A DNA stretch of 64,000 nucleotides from Nocardia donostiensis (lineage in GTDB: Bacteria > Actinomycetota > Actinomycetes > Mycobacteriales > Mycobacteriaceae). The notes beneath the pieces are model-generated. The model saw only the letters and a program-made list of their open reading frames with translations. It had not been told where the DNA came from and did no database searches. The stretch covers positions 1 through 64,000 of the forward strand of contig NZ_MUKP01000017.1 of the NCBI RefSeq assembly GCF_002081715.1, written 5' to 3'. A program made the translations under genes and the position numbers. How positions within the stretch are numbered: the stretch's first letter is position 1; each line of letters opens with the position of its first letter. This document shows, in pieces, positions 17,539-26,000 of this stretch.

Positions 17539-18564
17539 TCAGTGGGGCAAACCCAGCCCGTCGGCCAGCACCGGCCAGGATTTCTTCATCGACTCCTCCC
17601 AGTATCCCCACGAATGGGTGCCGGTGGGCTGGAAGTCGTAGGTGGCGGGGATGCCGAATGCGTCGAGCCGACTGCGTAGGTTGTGGGTGCACCAGTTCAC
17701 CGCCGCCTCGATCACTCCGCCGATGAGCAACTGGTCGAGGTAGCCTCGCGGGCCGGGCTGCATGTACTCACCGTTATAGGTGTCGTACATGCCGGGGACG
17801 CCGGTGCCGGTGGAGATGAACAGTTTCAGCCCGCGCAGGCCCTCGGCATTCACGTACGGGTCGTTGGCTGCCCACATCGGGTCTCCGGGTGGGCCGTACA
17901 TATTGTCGGTGTCGCCGCCGCCCCAGGTCTCCACTGCCAGTTTCACGAAGCGCTGCCCGATCGGATCGCTGATCTGGGCGCAGCCGCTGTAGGCGGCGAC
18001 GGCACGGTACAGGCCGGGTTTCGCGATCGGCAGTTGCAGCACCGAGGTGCCCGAGGTGGACAGGCCTGCGATGGCGTTGACGCCGGTGGTGCCGAATTCG
18101 GTGTCGATCAACGGCGGCAGCTCCTCGGTGAGGAAGGTTTTCCACTTGTAGACACCGAGTTTCGGGTCGGGAGCGCGCCAGTCGGTGTAGTAGCTCCAGC
18201 GGCCGCCGATCGGTTGCACCACATTGACGTCCTTATCGGCCAGTAAGCGCAGCACGTCGGTGTTCTTCTGCCAGGTCGCACTGTCCTGTCCACCGCCGCC
18301 ACCGTTGAGCAGGTACAGGGTGGGGCGCGGGACCGACCGGTCGGCGGGGCGCAGCACGTTGATCATGATGTCGGTGTTCATCGCCGCCGAATGCACCCGT
18401 AACTGCACGGTGCGCTCGTCGACCGGCCATGACTCGGTGATCGCTGACGGTTGCGCGCCCGGTGCGGCCGCGACCACGGTGGTCTGCGCGGCGGGTAGCG
18501 CCAACGCGACGGTGACGACCGCGCAGGTGCGCAGCAGGGAACGGAAACTGGTAGTGGCGTTCAT
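17539..18564 (-). CDS. secreted antigen-85-type mycolyltransferase / esterase
   Basis: A 341-residue alpha/beta-hydrolase of the antigen-85 family. A signal peptide is evident (hydrophobic VVTVALALPAA, then Ala-rich cleavage region at about residue 34). The nucleophile elbow AGLSTSGTS places Ser169, and the C-terminal THSWGYW carries the catalytic His, matching the HSWPYW of antigen 85. The YLLNGGGGGQDSATW oxyanion-loop region is also conserved. Such enzymes move mycolyl groups between trehalose monomycolate and arabinogalactan outside the membrane. The ATG at 18564 has AGAGGA upstream. A lipase lies upstream on the same strand, separated by 252 bases with two hairpins, so this gene probably has its own promoter. 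Confidence 0.85.
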   Translation of the reverse strand: MNATTSFRSLLRTCAVVTVALALPAAQTTVVAAAPGAQPSAITESWPVDERTVQLRVHSAAMNTDIMINVLRPADRSVPRPTLYLLNGGGGGQDSATWQKNTDVLRLLADKDVNVVQPIGGRWSYYTDWRAPDPKLGVYKWKTFLTEELPPLIDTEFGTTGVNAIAGLSTSGTSVLQLPIAKPGLYRAVAAYSGCAQISDPIGQRFVKLAVETWGGGDTDNMYGPPGDPMWAANDPYVNAEGLRGLKLFISTGTGVPGMYDTYNGEYMQPGPRGYLDQLLIGGVIEAAVNWCTHNLRSRLDAFGIPATYDFQPTGTHSWGYWEESMKKSWPVLADGLGLPH

Positions 18565-18624
18565 CGGCGCCGAAATCCTCTCGGTGTCGGGACGGTACCC
18601 GCCTTTCGGTGGGTGACAGCCCTG

Positions 18625-18665
18625 TGCCCACCGAGCGTCGGGTGCGCTGTACCGCTCGGTGGGCA
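18625..18665. terminator. 13-bp perfect hairpin between lipase and mycolyltransferase
   Basis: TGCCCACCGAGCG at 18625-18637 is exactly complementary to CGCTCGGTGGGCA at 18653-18665, with a 15-base loop. It follows the leftward lipase gene by about 150 bases and precedes the leftward mycolyltransferase. It is probably an intrinsic terminator without a T-run, as is common in actinobacteria, but an operator or leader structure is possible. Confidence 0.55.
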
Positions 18666-18691
18666 TATCCGCCGCACCATCGGTGGGCCGA

Positions 18692-18728
18692 GCGGACAGG
18701 GGGCGGGCAATCGAGTTGCCCTGTCCGC
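18692..18728. terminator. second hairpin between lipase and mycolyltransferase
   Basis: GCGGACA (18692-18698) pairs with TGTCCGC (18722-18728), and the inner GGGCAA (18705-18710) pairs with TTGCCC (18716-18721), leaving a six-base bulge and a five-base loop. With the hairpin at 18625-18665 it makes a tandem structure downstream of the lipase gene. Confidence 0.5.
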
Positions 18729-18816
18729 GGCCTGGTGTGTGGCGGCGGCGCCCGGGCGGGCCGGTCGTGGGAGTCGATGCGTGACCGGTCCGGCCGGGTG
18801 CCTGGCTAGGGTTGGT

Positions 18817-20022
18817 TCACAGCTGTCCGCCGCCACCGATGAGCCACGGGTTGAATGTGCATTGCAGGGTGGGGAATTGGGTGGGGTCGAGGGCGTTGAG
18901 CGCGATCGACAACGCGCGGGGGGAGTACATGATGGTCAGGTGGTCGGAGATGTCTTGTTCGCAGCCGTCTTGGAGGGTGATGTTGCGGACGGTGGCACCC
19001 GGCCCGGCCTGCAGGAAGGTCAGGTCGTAGGGGTTGGTGATCTCGTCGTAGCGGGTGCCGACGATGGTGTAGTCGACCCCGGGGACGGTGTCACCGCCTG
19101 CGTTGAGTTGGTTGACGAAGTCCGAGCCGATGGTCTGCTGGATTCCGGCATGGCCGACGAAGATCTCGATGAAACCGAGGATGTCGATACCGAAGTTGTT
19201 GATCGCCCGCCCCAGAGCGCCGATCCCGTCGAGGCTGGTGCCGTGATGGGTGGCGCCGTAGGTGATGAGGTTCTTCACCTTGGCCGCGCCGCCTTCGAAC
19301 TTGGTGTACCAGTTCGACATCGACCCACCCTGGGAATGGGCGACGATGTCGACCTCACTGGCGCCGGTGGCGGCCAGTACCCGGTCGACGAACACCGCGA
19401 GCTGCTTGGCCGAGTCCTGGATATATCCGGTGCCCATCACCCCGGGCAGTATCGATCCGAGCCCACCACCTTCGAGGAGGTTGGCGCGGCCGTAGTTGAA
19501 GGTGAAGGTGCAGAACCCGGCGTCTTTGATCGGCTGACCCATGTAGGCGAACCCGTTATAGGCGTTCATCCAGGTGCCGTGGATCAGCAGCACCGGCCGC
19601 GGATGTTCGGCGGTGGGCTTGCAGTTCCAGTCGTTGGCACCGGGCGGGGCGGCGTCACCGTTGGCCAGGCCGTAAGCGAATGCAGCCAGCCAGGAGGTCT
19701 GCGGTGGACCGTGACCGATGGTGTCGGAGGCGTAACCGCCGGAAGAGCCCGAACTACTGCCGGACCCGCCGTAACAGTCCCCCGACCCGTTGCCTGACCC
19801 CGCGCCGCTGCCCGAGGTGCACGCCGACCCGGTACCCGCGCTGCCGGTGTCTGCGACGGGCGCGCTTCTCAGGCCCGCCGTGATGTAATCGGCGAGTTCC
19901 TGGTCGGTGGCGACGTGACCCGGTTCGGCCACCGCGCCCGCGCCGGCGACGCCGAACGCGAGCACGGCAGTGCTCAGCAGCACGGCCGCGCGCAGCAGCC
20001 GGACGGAGGTACTTCGTTTCAT
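18817..20022 (-). CDS. secreted class 2 lipase with Gly/Ser linker
   Basis: A 401-residue secreted lipase of the class 2 (EstA/LipA-like) type. The signal peptide (RLLRAAVLLSTAVLAFGVAGAGA) ends near residue 32. A low-complexity Gly/Ser linker with two cysteines occupies about 58-95. The catalytic domain has VLLIHGTW (oxyanion loop), then IVAHSQGGSMSN with the nucleophile Ser, and a late 'DISDHLTIMYSP' carrying the likely catalytic His. Such enzymes hydrolyse acyl glycerols or wax esters outside the cell. It diverges from the YdcF gene across 384 bases. The linker is unusual for the family and may cross the thick mycolate envelope or be glycosylated; that is inference. Confidence 0.85.
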   Translation of the reverse strand: MKRSTSVRLLRAAVLLSTAVLAFGVAGAGAVAEPGHVATDQELADYITAGLRSAPVADTGSAGTGSACTSGSGAGSGNGSGDCYGGSGSSSGSSGGYASDTIGHGPPQTSWLAAFAYGLANGDAAPPGANDWNCKPTAEHPRPVLLIHGTWMNAYNGFAYMGQPIKDAGFCTFTFNYGRANLLEGGGLGSILPGVMGTGYIQDSAKQLAVFVDRVLAATGASEVDIVAHSQGGSMSNWYTKFEGGAAKVKNLITYGATHHGTSLDGIGALGRAINNFGIDILGFIEIFVGHAGIQQTIGSDFVNQLNAGGDTVPGVDYTIVGTRYDEITNPYDLTFLQAGPGATVRNITLQDGCEQDISDHLTIMYSPRALSIALNALDPTQFPTLQCTFNPWLIGGGGQL

Positions 20023-20406
20023 GTCTTGCCTTCCTCGATGAAGCCGCGGCCGCCTCGGCTACCGGAGTGGTGACCGCGAAACTGCGCCAAAGCTAATGCG
20101 TTCCAGCCGTGCGAACGGGCGTCGTCGCCTGGATCTGGAGACATCACCAATCGGTGTGGGAGAAAATTAGGTTCGAACACAGAAGCTTTCGACAGCGGTG
20201 ATTTCGTGTGTCGCTGGTGTCTTTTCACCGACATGTCGGTGTGCATCGTTCGAGGACGTGGCCGGAACCAAAACTTCGTTTCTTGCGCGGTGAATTGTCC
20301 GAACTTTCACCCGATTACTTCGGGAAGCACCGGAAGCTGCCCGAACATGGAGCTGAATTTCCCGCCGTCCGGTGACCCGACGGACGGTGAACGCTTGGAG
20401 CACCTC
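20023..20406. promoter_or_regulatory. divergent intergenic region lipase / YdcF
   Basis: A 384-base region between divergent genes, noticeably less GC-rich than its neighbours (20150-20310). It should contain both promoters. I see no gene in it: the plus-strand frame through it lacks a ribosome binding site until the ATG at 20407. Confidence 0.45.
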
Positions 20407-21045
20407 ATGTTCGATACGTCCAGATCGCCTATTCGCCCCCGCACCGCCGCAGGCTCACGTCGCGCGCATCGGGCGATTCAGTTGGCCGCGTATGCCGTAT
20501 TCGGCGCCGCCGCGTTCACCACGGCCGTGACAGCATGGCCTGCGGCACCCGCCGCCGCGGTACCGAGCGGCTCGGCCGAGGTCGCTTCCGGCCCGCTGAC
20601 ACGGATACACGGGCCCGGCACCGTGATCGTGGTGCTCGGGCACGGGCTGCTGCCCGACGGCCGGATGCGACCCGAACTCGTCGCCCGGCTGCATGCGGGC
20701 TACGTGCAGGCGCTGCTGGCCCCCGCCTCCCCGGTCATCGTCACCGGAGGCAACCCATGCAACGGTGTCACCGAGGCGGCGGCAATGGCCGAATGGCTGG
20801 TCCGGCACGGTATTCCGCCGCATCGCATTCTTCAAGAGGGCGCGTCAGGCACGACTGTGGAAAATGCCGAACTGTCCGCACGGTTGATGCACCATATCGG
20901 TGCTCGCGAGGCGGTGGTGGTGACGTCGTCGAACCATATCGACCGGGCAGTGGCGAACTTCGTCGCCGCAGGCGTCCCCGTTGCCGCCGCGGTGACACCG
21001 GAACATCTACCCGATCTCACGTGGGCGTTCGGGCCGGGCTGGTGA
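20407..21045 (+). CDS. YdcF/SanA-family (DUF218) envelope protein
   Basis: A 212-residue DUF218 protein. An N-terminal basic region is followed by one hydrophobic segment (about residues 22-50, AAYAVFGAAAFTTAVTAWPAAPAA) that is a signal anchor or signal peptide. The domain core has VIVVLGHGLLPDGRMRPELVARL, VIVTGGNPCNGVTEA and ILQEGASGTTVENAE, the typical nucleotide-like motif series, then VVVTSSNHIDRA. Family members include SanA, ElyC and YdcF, linked to envelope integrity and peptidoglycan-precursor handling. The ATG at 20407 has GGAG seven bases upstream. It precedes a HadAB-like gene by 53 bases and is probably co-transcribed with it. Confidence 0.8.
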   Translation: MFDTSRSPIRPRTAAGSRRAHRAIQLAAYAVFGAAAFTTAVTAWPAAPAAAVPSGSAEVASGPLTRIHGPGTVIVVLGHGLLPDGRMRPELVARLHAGYVQALLAPASPVIVTGGNPCNGVTEAAAMAEWLVRHGIPPHRILQEGASGTTVENAELSARLMHHIGAREAVVVTSSNHIDRAVANFVAAGVPVAAAVTPEHLPDLTWAFGPGW

Positions 21046-21098
21046 GCCTCGCCGAACGCCCCGGCCGACAGCACATTACCGGCACTACAGGAGCAATC

Positions 21099-22133
21099 AT
21101 GTCCGATATCGACGTACGTCCGGCCGAACAAGTCCGGTCTCTGCTCGATCACCGTTATCGCCCCGCCCGGCGTTTCCGGGTGACCTCGGCGCATATCCGC
21201 GATTTCGCGCGAATCGTCCAGGATTCCCATCCGGCGTACCACGACGGTGACGCCGCCGACGCGCTTGGATTTCCCGCGCTCATCGCCCCGCCAACCTTCG
21301 CGTCGACGATTCTGCTGCGGGTACACCGGGAAATTCTCGACACGTTGATCACCGGTTATCACCCGAGCCGGATTCTGCACGCCGACCAGGTGCTCGACAT
21401 CGGGCGCCCGATCATGGCCGGCGACGATATCGGCTGCGATATCTATTTCGAATCCTTCCGCCATTTCGCCGATTACGACGTCATGGCGATCAAGAGCGTG
21501 CTCACCGACCAGTGCGGGCAGGTACTGCAGACCGGCTCCACGGCGCTACTGGCCCGCACCGGCGGCGATATCCGGTTCGCGGAAACCGCGCCCCGGGCCA
21601 GTGCTGCCACTCGTACCGCCGCGGCCGGTTCGGTGGTGGCCGGCGCGGGCGACCATATCGTCGCGGTTGCCTCCGGCCGTCGTCCGCGCACCACGGTCGA
21701 TATCGGCAGCCTGTCGGTTGGTGCCGAGTTGCCCCGTCGGGTGCTGTGTCTGTCACGCGCCGACCTTGCTGCCTATGCCCGGATCACCGGCGATACCGGC
21801 CACGGCCCCACAGAGCCACGGGCCGGTCTCGGTGACTCGGTCGCCGATCTGCCCACCGCCGTGGCGCCCGGCATGCTCACACTCGGTGTGGCCGCCGGTT
21901 ATGTGACATCGTGGCTGGGCGATCCGGCGGCGGTGGGCAGACTGCGCGCCCAGTTCGCCCACTACACCCACTACATGCGGGTATGTGCGGGGGAATCGAG
22001 CCCGATCGAGTTCAGCGGCCGGATCACCTCATTGGACCCCGGCCGTCGGCGAGGAACCGTCGCCGTCGAGGCGCGATCGCACGGGCGCAGGCTGTTCGGT
22101 TACGCCGCGGCCGAGGTCCGGTTCGCGGACTGA
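21099..22133 (+). CDS. fused HadA/HadB-like dehydratase with degenerate catalytic motif
   Basis: A 344-residue two-hotdog (MaoC-like) protein of the fused (3R)-hydroxyacyl dehydratase HadA/HadB type. The N-terminal HadA-like half has FARIVQDSHPAYHD and FPALIAPPTFAS. The C-terminal HadB-like half has the hotdog start LSVGAELPRRVLCLSRADL. The hydratase-2 motif, which in the paralogue at 26001-27077 reads SGDGNPIHFSD, is here TGDTGHGPTEP, so the catalytic Asp remains but the N-P-[LIV]-H is lost. Either it is inactive and structural or it has another use. It starts at ATG 21099 after CAGGAG. The neighbourhood is lipid and envelope genes, consistent with fatty or mycolic acid metabolism. Confidence 0.75.
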   Translation: MSDIDVRPAEQVRSLLDHRYRPARRFRVTSAHIRDFARIVQDSHPAYHDGDAADALGFPALIAPPTFASTILLRVHREILDTLITGYHPSRILHADQVLDIGRPIMAGDDIGCDIYFESFRHFADYDVMAIKSVLTDQCGQVLQTGSTALLARTGGDIRFAETAPRASAATRTAAAGSVVAGAGDHIVAVASGRRPRTTVDIGSLSVGAELPRRVLCLSRADLAAYARITGDTGHGPTEPRAGLGDSVADLPTAVAPGMLTLGVAAGYVTSWLGDPAAVGRLRAQFAHYTHYMRVCAGESSPIEFSGRITSLDPGRRRGTVAVEARSHGRRLFGYAAAEVRFAD

Positions 22134-22183
22134 GCCGCCCCCGGCGGTGCCGTATCGCTGGGTACGACGGATGCGGCCTGGTT

Positions 22184-23227
22184 TCACTGCCCAGCCGGCA
22201 CGGCGAGGGCGGCGGCCAGGGTCGGCCAGGCGTGGTGCAGTTGGTCTTCGAAATCCGGCCAGGCGTGCACGCCCTCGGGGAGGAAGTCGACGGTGGCCGG
22301 GATCTCGAGTTCGGCCAGCCGCGCCGCGAAACGTTCGGTGCACGCTTTCGCACCCGCCTCCAGAACGGTTCCGCCGCCGAGCAGCACGGCGATGATCTCT
22401 GGGGACTCGGGCACCGCCCCCAAGGCAGTAGCGCTGGGTGCACCCGATGCGGCCGACAGGTAGATCGTGGTGCCGCGCAACTTCTCGGCGCCGAGCACGC
22501 TGTCGTGCGCAGCCCATTCCGGCGAGTTCGGCGGCCCCCACAGGTTTTCCGGGTTCCCGCCGCGGGAGGCGACCGTGATGATGGTGATCGCGCGCCCCAG
22601 TTGATCTGCGGTCGAATAGCAGCCGCTCATCCCGGCCACGCCGCTGTAGAAGCCGGGGTGGCGCTGAGTGAGCATCATCGCCGCCTGCGCGCCCATCGAC
22701 ACTCCGGCGATGGCGCGGCGGCCGGTGGAGCCCAGATACGGTTCGACGATCGGCGGCAGTTCCTCGGTGAGGAAGGTTTCCCACCGGTTGAGTCCCAATG
22801 CCGCGTCGTGGCGCACCCAGTCGGTGTACATGCTGCCAGTGCCTCCGGTGGTGAGCACCACGTCGATCGGTTTGTCGGCAAAGAACTCCGCCGCGCTGCC
22901 CTTGGTGAGCCAGCCGGAGGTGTTCTCCCCGTCGACCCCGTCGAGCAGGTAGAGGGTGGGCCGGGGCGCGGGACCGGTCCCGATCAGCGTGTCCACGGCG
23001 ATGACACGTTTCATCGCCGCCGAGGCGATATGCAGCCGGATCCGATGGGTGCCGAGCACTTCGATACGGTCCAGGAAGGCGTGTCGCGCCGGAGGATCGG
23101 CCGCGGTCGCGGGACCGGGGGCCCGGCGCGGTTCGGGAACTGCGTCCGGTGCGGCTGCCGCGGGTGCGACGGTGACCGCCGCGGTCACGGCCAGGATCAC
23201 CGCGGCAATCGGGAACCGCGGGTTCAT
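22184..23227 (-). CDS. secreted antigen-85-type esterase / mycolyltransferase
   Basis: A 347-residue secreted alpha/beta hydrolase related to the protein at 17539-18564. An alanine-rich signal peptide spans about residues 1-26. YLLDGVDGENTSGW is the oxyanion region, GVSMGAQ supplies the nucleophile Ser177, and VHAWPDF holds the catalytic His. The elbow is the standard GxSxG, unlike the antigen-85 G-L-S-x-S of its paralogue, so its acyl specificity may differ. Its ATG overlaps the stop of a 47-codon minus-strand frame that has an excellent ribosome binding site (23224-23367), implying translational coupling. It converges on the HadAB-like gene ending at 22133. Confidence 0.8.
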   Translation of the reverse strand: MNPRFPIAAVILAVTAAVTVAPAAAAPDAVPEPRRAPGPATAADPPARHAFLDRIEVLGTHRIRLHIASAAMKRVIAVDTLIGTGPAPRPTLYLLDGVDGENTSGWLTKGSAAEFFADKPIDVVLTTGGTGSMYTDWVRHDAALGLNRWETFLTEELPPIVEPYLGSTGRRAIAGVSMGAQAAMMLTQRHPGFYSGVAGMSGCYSTADQLGRAITIITVASRGGNPENLWGPPNSPEWAAHDSVLGAEKLRGTTIYLSAASGAPSATALGAVPESPEIIAVLLGGGTVLEAGAKACTERFAARLAELEIPATVDFLPEGVHAWPDFEDQLHHAWPTLAAALAVPAGQ

Positions 23228-23367
23228 CGCCGCATGACGGTCGACGACGCGGCTGGGTGCGCCGCCGCCGGACCGGATAATGCCGGGTTGTCACCGGTGT
23301 TGTCGGGCGCGCAGATATGCACCGTGGCTGGGTGCGGGATCTTCTGGATGATGAGCGCGGTGGTCAC
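23224..23367 (-). CDS. 47-residue small ORF coupled to mycolyltransferase
   Basis: A GTG at 23367 follows AGGAGGA at ideal distance and opens a 47-codon frame (MTTALIIQKIPHPATVHICA at its start). It ends with TGA overlapping the ATG of the next gene (ATGA at 23227-23224). The peptide has no transmembrane segment and matches nothing I recognise; it is Ala/Pro-rich at its C-terminal half. The strong ribosome binding site and exact overlap argue that it is translated, as a leader peptide or small partner protein. It is too short for codon statistics. The upstream PucR-like gene ends 42 bases before it, so all three may be one transcript. Confidence 0.45.
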   Translation of the reverse strand: MTTALIIQKIPHPATVHICAPDNTGDNPALSGPAAAHPAASSTVMRR

Positions 23368-23409
23368 GGCGTCCTCCTGTTCTCCGGGTTCCCCGAGATG
23401 GTGGACGGA

Positions 23410-24405
23410 TCACGCCGAACGGCCGATCCGTAGCGCGGTGGGTGTTTCCAGCACCGGTATCCGGGGCAGCCGCGCCGGTTCGGCGGCGACCGGATCGGTG
23501 CGGTCGGTGATGCGGTACAGCCCTGGTGGATGGCCGGCACCGCGGATGTGGTCGAGCACATCGTGGACGCGGCCCGCCAATTCCGGTATCCGATCGGTCG
23601 GGCCGGTGGCGACGGCGGCGGTGAGCAGCACACCTGCGGCTTCGCCGATCATGTCCAGCACGTCGGCGCTCAGCGCCGGCGTCGGTGTCATGGCCGGGTC
23701 GTCCACGTCATCGCCGAGCGGGATCAGGACGGTGCCGCCGTCGGCGTTGAGCAGCGACAGCGCGCGGGAGCCGAGCGGGCTGGCCAGCGCGGCCTGCACG
23801 CGGCGCAGTTTGCGGCGCGCCGCCGACACCGAGCCGATACCGCCGCCGGTTTCGTCGGGGTGCGGCGGAATCGACAGGGCGACAACCTGGTAGGCGGGTG
23901 CGACGGTGATGCCGGTACGTTTGGCCGACGCCGCGATCCCGTGGCCGCTCAACAGCGCCGACACCAGGGTCTGGGCCGCGGTCTGGTGTTCCTTGGCGAC
24001 CCTCCGATGCTCGTCCAGGTAGGCAGACGACGCCGCAACGGTGACCATTTCCACGACGCGCACCAGGAACCGGGTGCCGTCCAGTAGTTCCTGCGGTGAC
24101 GCTGTCGTGTCGGCCTGTTCGGCCAGATAGTCCAGGCCTGCACGCACATTCTCGTAGCAGGCGCCGAGGACGGTTTCCAGGGCAACGCCTTCGTGAGCCC
24201 AGCGCTCGGCGGCGCCGCTGATCGTGGCCCGGACCGTCGACGGCCGGGACGTATTCGGCTCGAGCGCGGCGGCGGCCTCGGCGAGGCAGTGACGCACCAT
24301 GCCCGCCACGTCACCGCGCGGTGCGGTGCGGCCACGTCGCCGCAGATGCTGTGCCAGTTTCGTTTCCAGCGGTCCGGAGCCCGAGCCTGCCTGTCTGCCC
24401 ACCAT
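23410..24405 (-). CDS. PucR/CdaR-like regulator lacking its C-terminal HTH
   Basis: A roughly 331-residue protein with the layout of actinobacterial PucR-type regulators. An N-terminal RsbR-like helical domain (ERWAHEGVALETVLGACYENVR and LVRVVEMVTVAASSAYLDEH) is followed by a GGDEF-like region (LNADGGTVLIPLGDD). Relatives continue with about 90 residues holding an HTH_30 DNA-binding domain. Here the protein stops after VLETPTALRIGRSA, so the DNA-binding part is absent and no HTH-like frame follows. The start is uncertain: ATGs at 24405 and 24471 are possible and neither has a good ribosome binding site. It may be a truncated regulator or a partner that acts without DNA binding. Confidence 0.6.
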   Translation of the reverse strand: MVGRQAGSGSGPLETKLAQHLRRRGRTAPRGDVAGMVRHCLAEAAAALEPNTSRPSTVRATISGAAERWAHEGVALETVLGACYENVRAGLDYLAEQADTTASPQELLDGTRFLVRVVEMVTVAASSAYLDEHRRVAKEHQTAAQTLVSALLSGHGIAASAKRTGITVAPAYQVVALSIPPHPDETGGGIGSVSAARRKLRRVQAALASPLGSRALSLLNADGGTVLIPLGDDVDDPAMTPTPALSADVLDMIGEAAGVLLTAAVATGPTDRIPELAGRVHDVLDHIRGAGHPPGLYRITDRTDPVAAEPARLPRIPVLETPTALRIGRSA

Positions 24406-24939
24406 GACTACCGGACAGTAACGAGATTCGTGCGCCCGATCACCGGTCCGGAACGGAACTAGGCAAGTCATCAGCGTTTTCGGTTGCGGTTGGGTCGAAT
24501 CACAAGTAGGTAACGGGGATTCCGGGCACGGTGCCGACCTCGTATTTCCCGGCGTCGCATCTCTCGGACACCTTGCGGCGACCGGGGGGTGTCTCTTCAC
24601 GCCGAGGGGCCAAAGAGCACCTATCAGCGCGACAACGGCGGACCGGGACGACGCACAGCCAGCGTCACCGGAGGTGGGCAGGTGCCGATGCCGGGCGCCT
24701 GCTGCTGTGGGTCCTGATACACGCCGATCCGATAGCGGCTTGCGGACTGTGTTGGCTCACAACGTATCCCGCCTCGAACGGTTGGATATCCGAGATGGCG
24801 GCGCAGGACTGTACGCCGGTCCCGGCCTCACCTAACGTCGATCCCGCGCCCGGTCCTCGTTCGCCGCGTCGACCGGGCGCACCATGCGCCCGGCGAGCTC
24901 GTTCCCTACCCTTGCTCGCCGGGCCACTCCCCTGCGGCG
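24406..24939. other. intergenic stretch between PucR-like and XRE-DUF5753 genes
   Basis: A 534-base gap between two leftward genes. Long frames cross it on both strands but lack ribosome binding sites and read as Arg/Pro/Gly-rich shadow sequence. The promoter for the PucR-like gene should lie in the right-hand half relative to its start. I see no hairpin or repeat worth naming. Confidence 0.35.
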
Positions 24940-25899
24940 CTATCGGCGCGGGCCTGCAGGCCGGTCCAGCACGACCGGCTGGCGGCTGCGCAACGCCGCC
25001 AGCAGCCCCGGTGTGGCCTCCGGCGGGGAGGCGTGCACCGACAGTTGGTTGGCCACCGCACGGTAGGCATCCAGATCGGCGCGTTTGTCCAGGTACAACG
25101 CTCCGGTCAATTGCTGCAGGTAAACGATATCGGGCAGATCTGCTTCGGCGAACCGCAGCATGGTGAACGCGCCGTCTGCCAGCGCAGGCCCTCCCACGTG
25201 ATCGGCCAGCACCTGCACGGTGATATGCGGTTGCCGTGCCGCGTCCAGCAACCGATCCATCTGCTCGCTCCATACCGCCGACCCGCCGATGCGGCGAGCC
25301 AGTGCCGCCTCCTCCACGATCACCCATAAATGCGGTGGAGCGGTGCGGGACAGGATGTGCTGACGGCGCATCCGCAATACGACCCGGCGTTCGATCGCCT
25401 CCTCCGACTCGGTGGGATGCGCGAGTGTCAGCAGTGCCCTGGCGTATTCGGGGGTTTGCAGCAGTTCCGGTATCACGCGCGGTTCGTAGCAGCGGATCAT
25501 CTGCGCCGCCTGTTCCAGCCCCAGGTACATATCGAACCATTTGGGCAGCCAGTCGTTGTCGCGATGCCACCAGCCGGAGGTGTTGGCTTGCCGCGCCAGC
25601 TCCAGGAACGCCTCACGTTCGGTGTCGTCGACCACCTCGTAGAGCGCGAGCAGGTCGAGCAGATCACGTTCCCGGATGCTGGTGCGGCCCAACTCCAACC
25701 GACTGATCTTGGAGTCCGAGCCGCGGATGTGCTCCCCCGCTTCCTCACGGGAGATCCCGGACGCCTCGCGCAGCCTGCGCAGCCGGGCGCCGAGCACCAT
25801 GCGCAGCACGGTCGGCCCACCGTCTACCGCCTTGCGCGCGGCAGGCCTACCCACCGCGGGCCCCTCATCCGACACCGATCGCCTTCCCGAAGCACCCAT
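24940..25899 (-). CDS. XRE-family regulator with DUF5753 domain
   Basis: A 319-residue protein typical of a large Streptomyces/Nocardia family. Residues about 33-90 form a helix-turn-helix (LGARLRRLREASGISREEAG, then SDSKISRLELGR). The C-terminal DUF5753 region follows with LARQANTSGWWHRDN, 'YEPRVIPELLQTPEYARAL', LWVIVEEAALARRIGG and YLQQLTGALYLDK. Such regulators are often paired with small DUF397 proteins, and none is seen here. The first 30 residues look unstructured, so a start further in is possible. It ends a leftward group with the HadAB-like enzyme 100 bases upstream. Targets are unknown. Confidence 0.8.
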   Translation of the reverse strand: MGASGRRSVSDEGPAVGRPAARKAVDGGPTVLRMVLGARLRRLREASGISREEAGEHIRGSDSKISRLELGRTSIRERDLLDLLALYEVVDDTEREAFLELARQANTSGWWHRDNDWLPKWFDMYLGLEQAAQMIRCYEPRVIPELLQTPEYARALLTLAHPTESEEAIERRVVLRMRRQHILSRTAPPHLWVIVEEAALARRIGGSAVWSEQMDRLLDAARQPHITVQVLADHVGGPALADGAFTMLRFAEADLPDIVYLQQLTGALYLDKRADLDAYRAVANQLSVHASPPEATPGLLAALRSRQPVVLDRPAGPRR

Positions 25900-26000
25900 C
25901 GTCCGAGTCTCGCACGGACAGGTTGTCGCAAGCCAGGCGAAACCGCTTTGCCCCGAACACTATTCGTGTTACCCCGCACACACGCGCTCTCGGCCGCCGC

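Noticed and set aside
21911..23893. Very long plus-strand frame (660 codons) opposite the mycolyltransferase and PucR-like genes
   Set aside because: It reads as Arg/Gly/Pro-rich sequence without motifs and is the usual GC-rich antisense shadow of real minus-strand genes with signal peptide and catalytic motifs.
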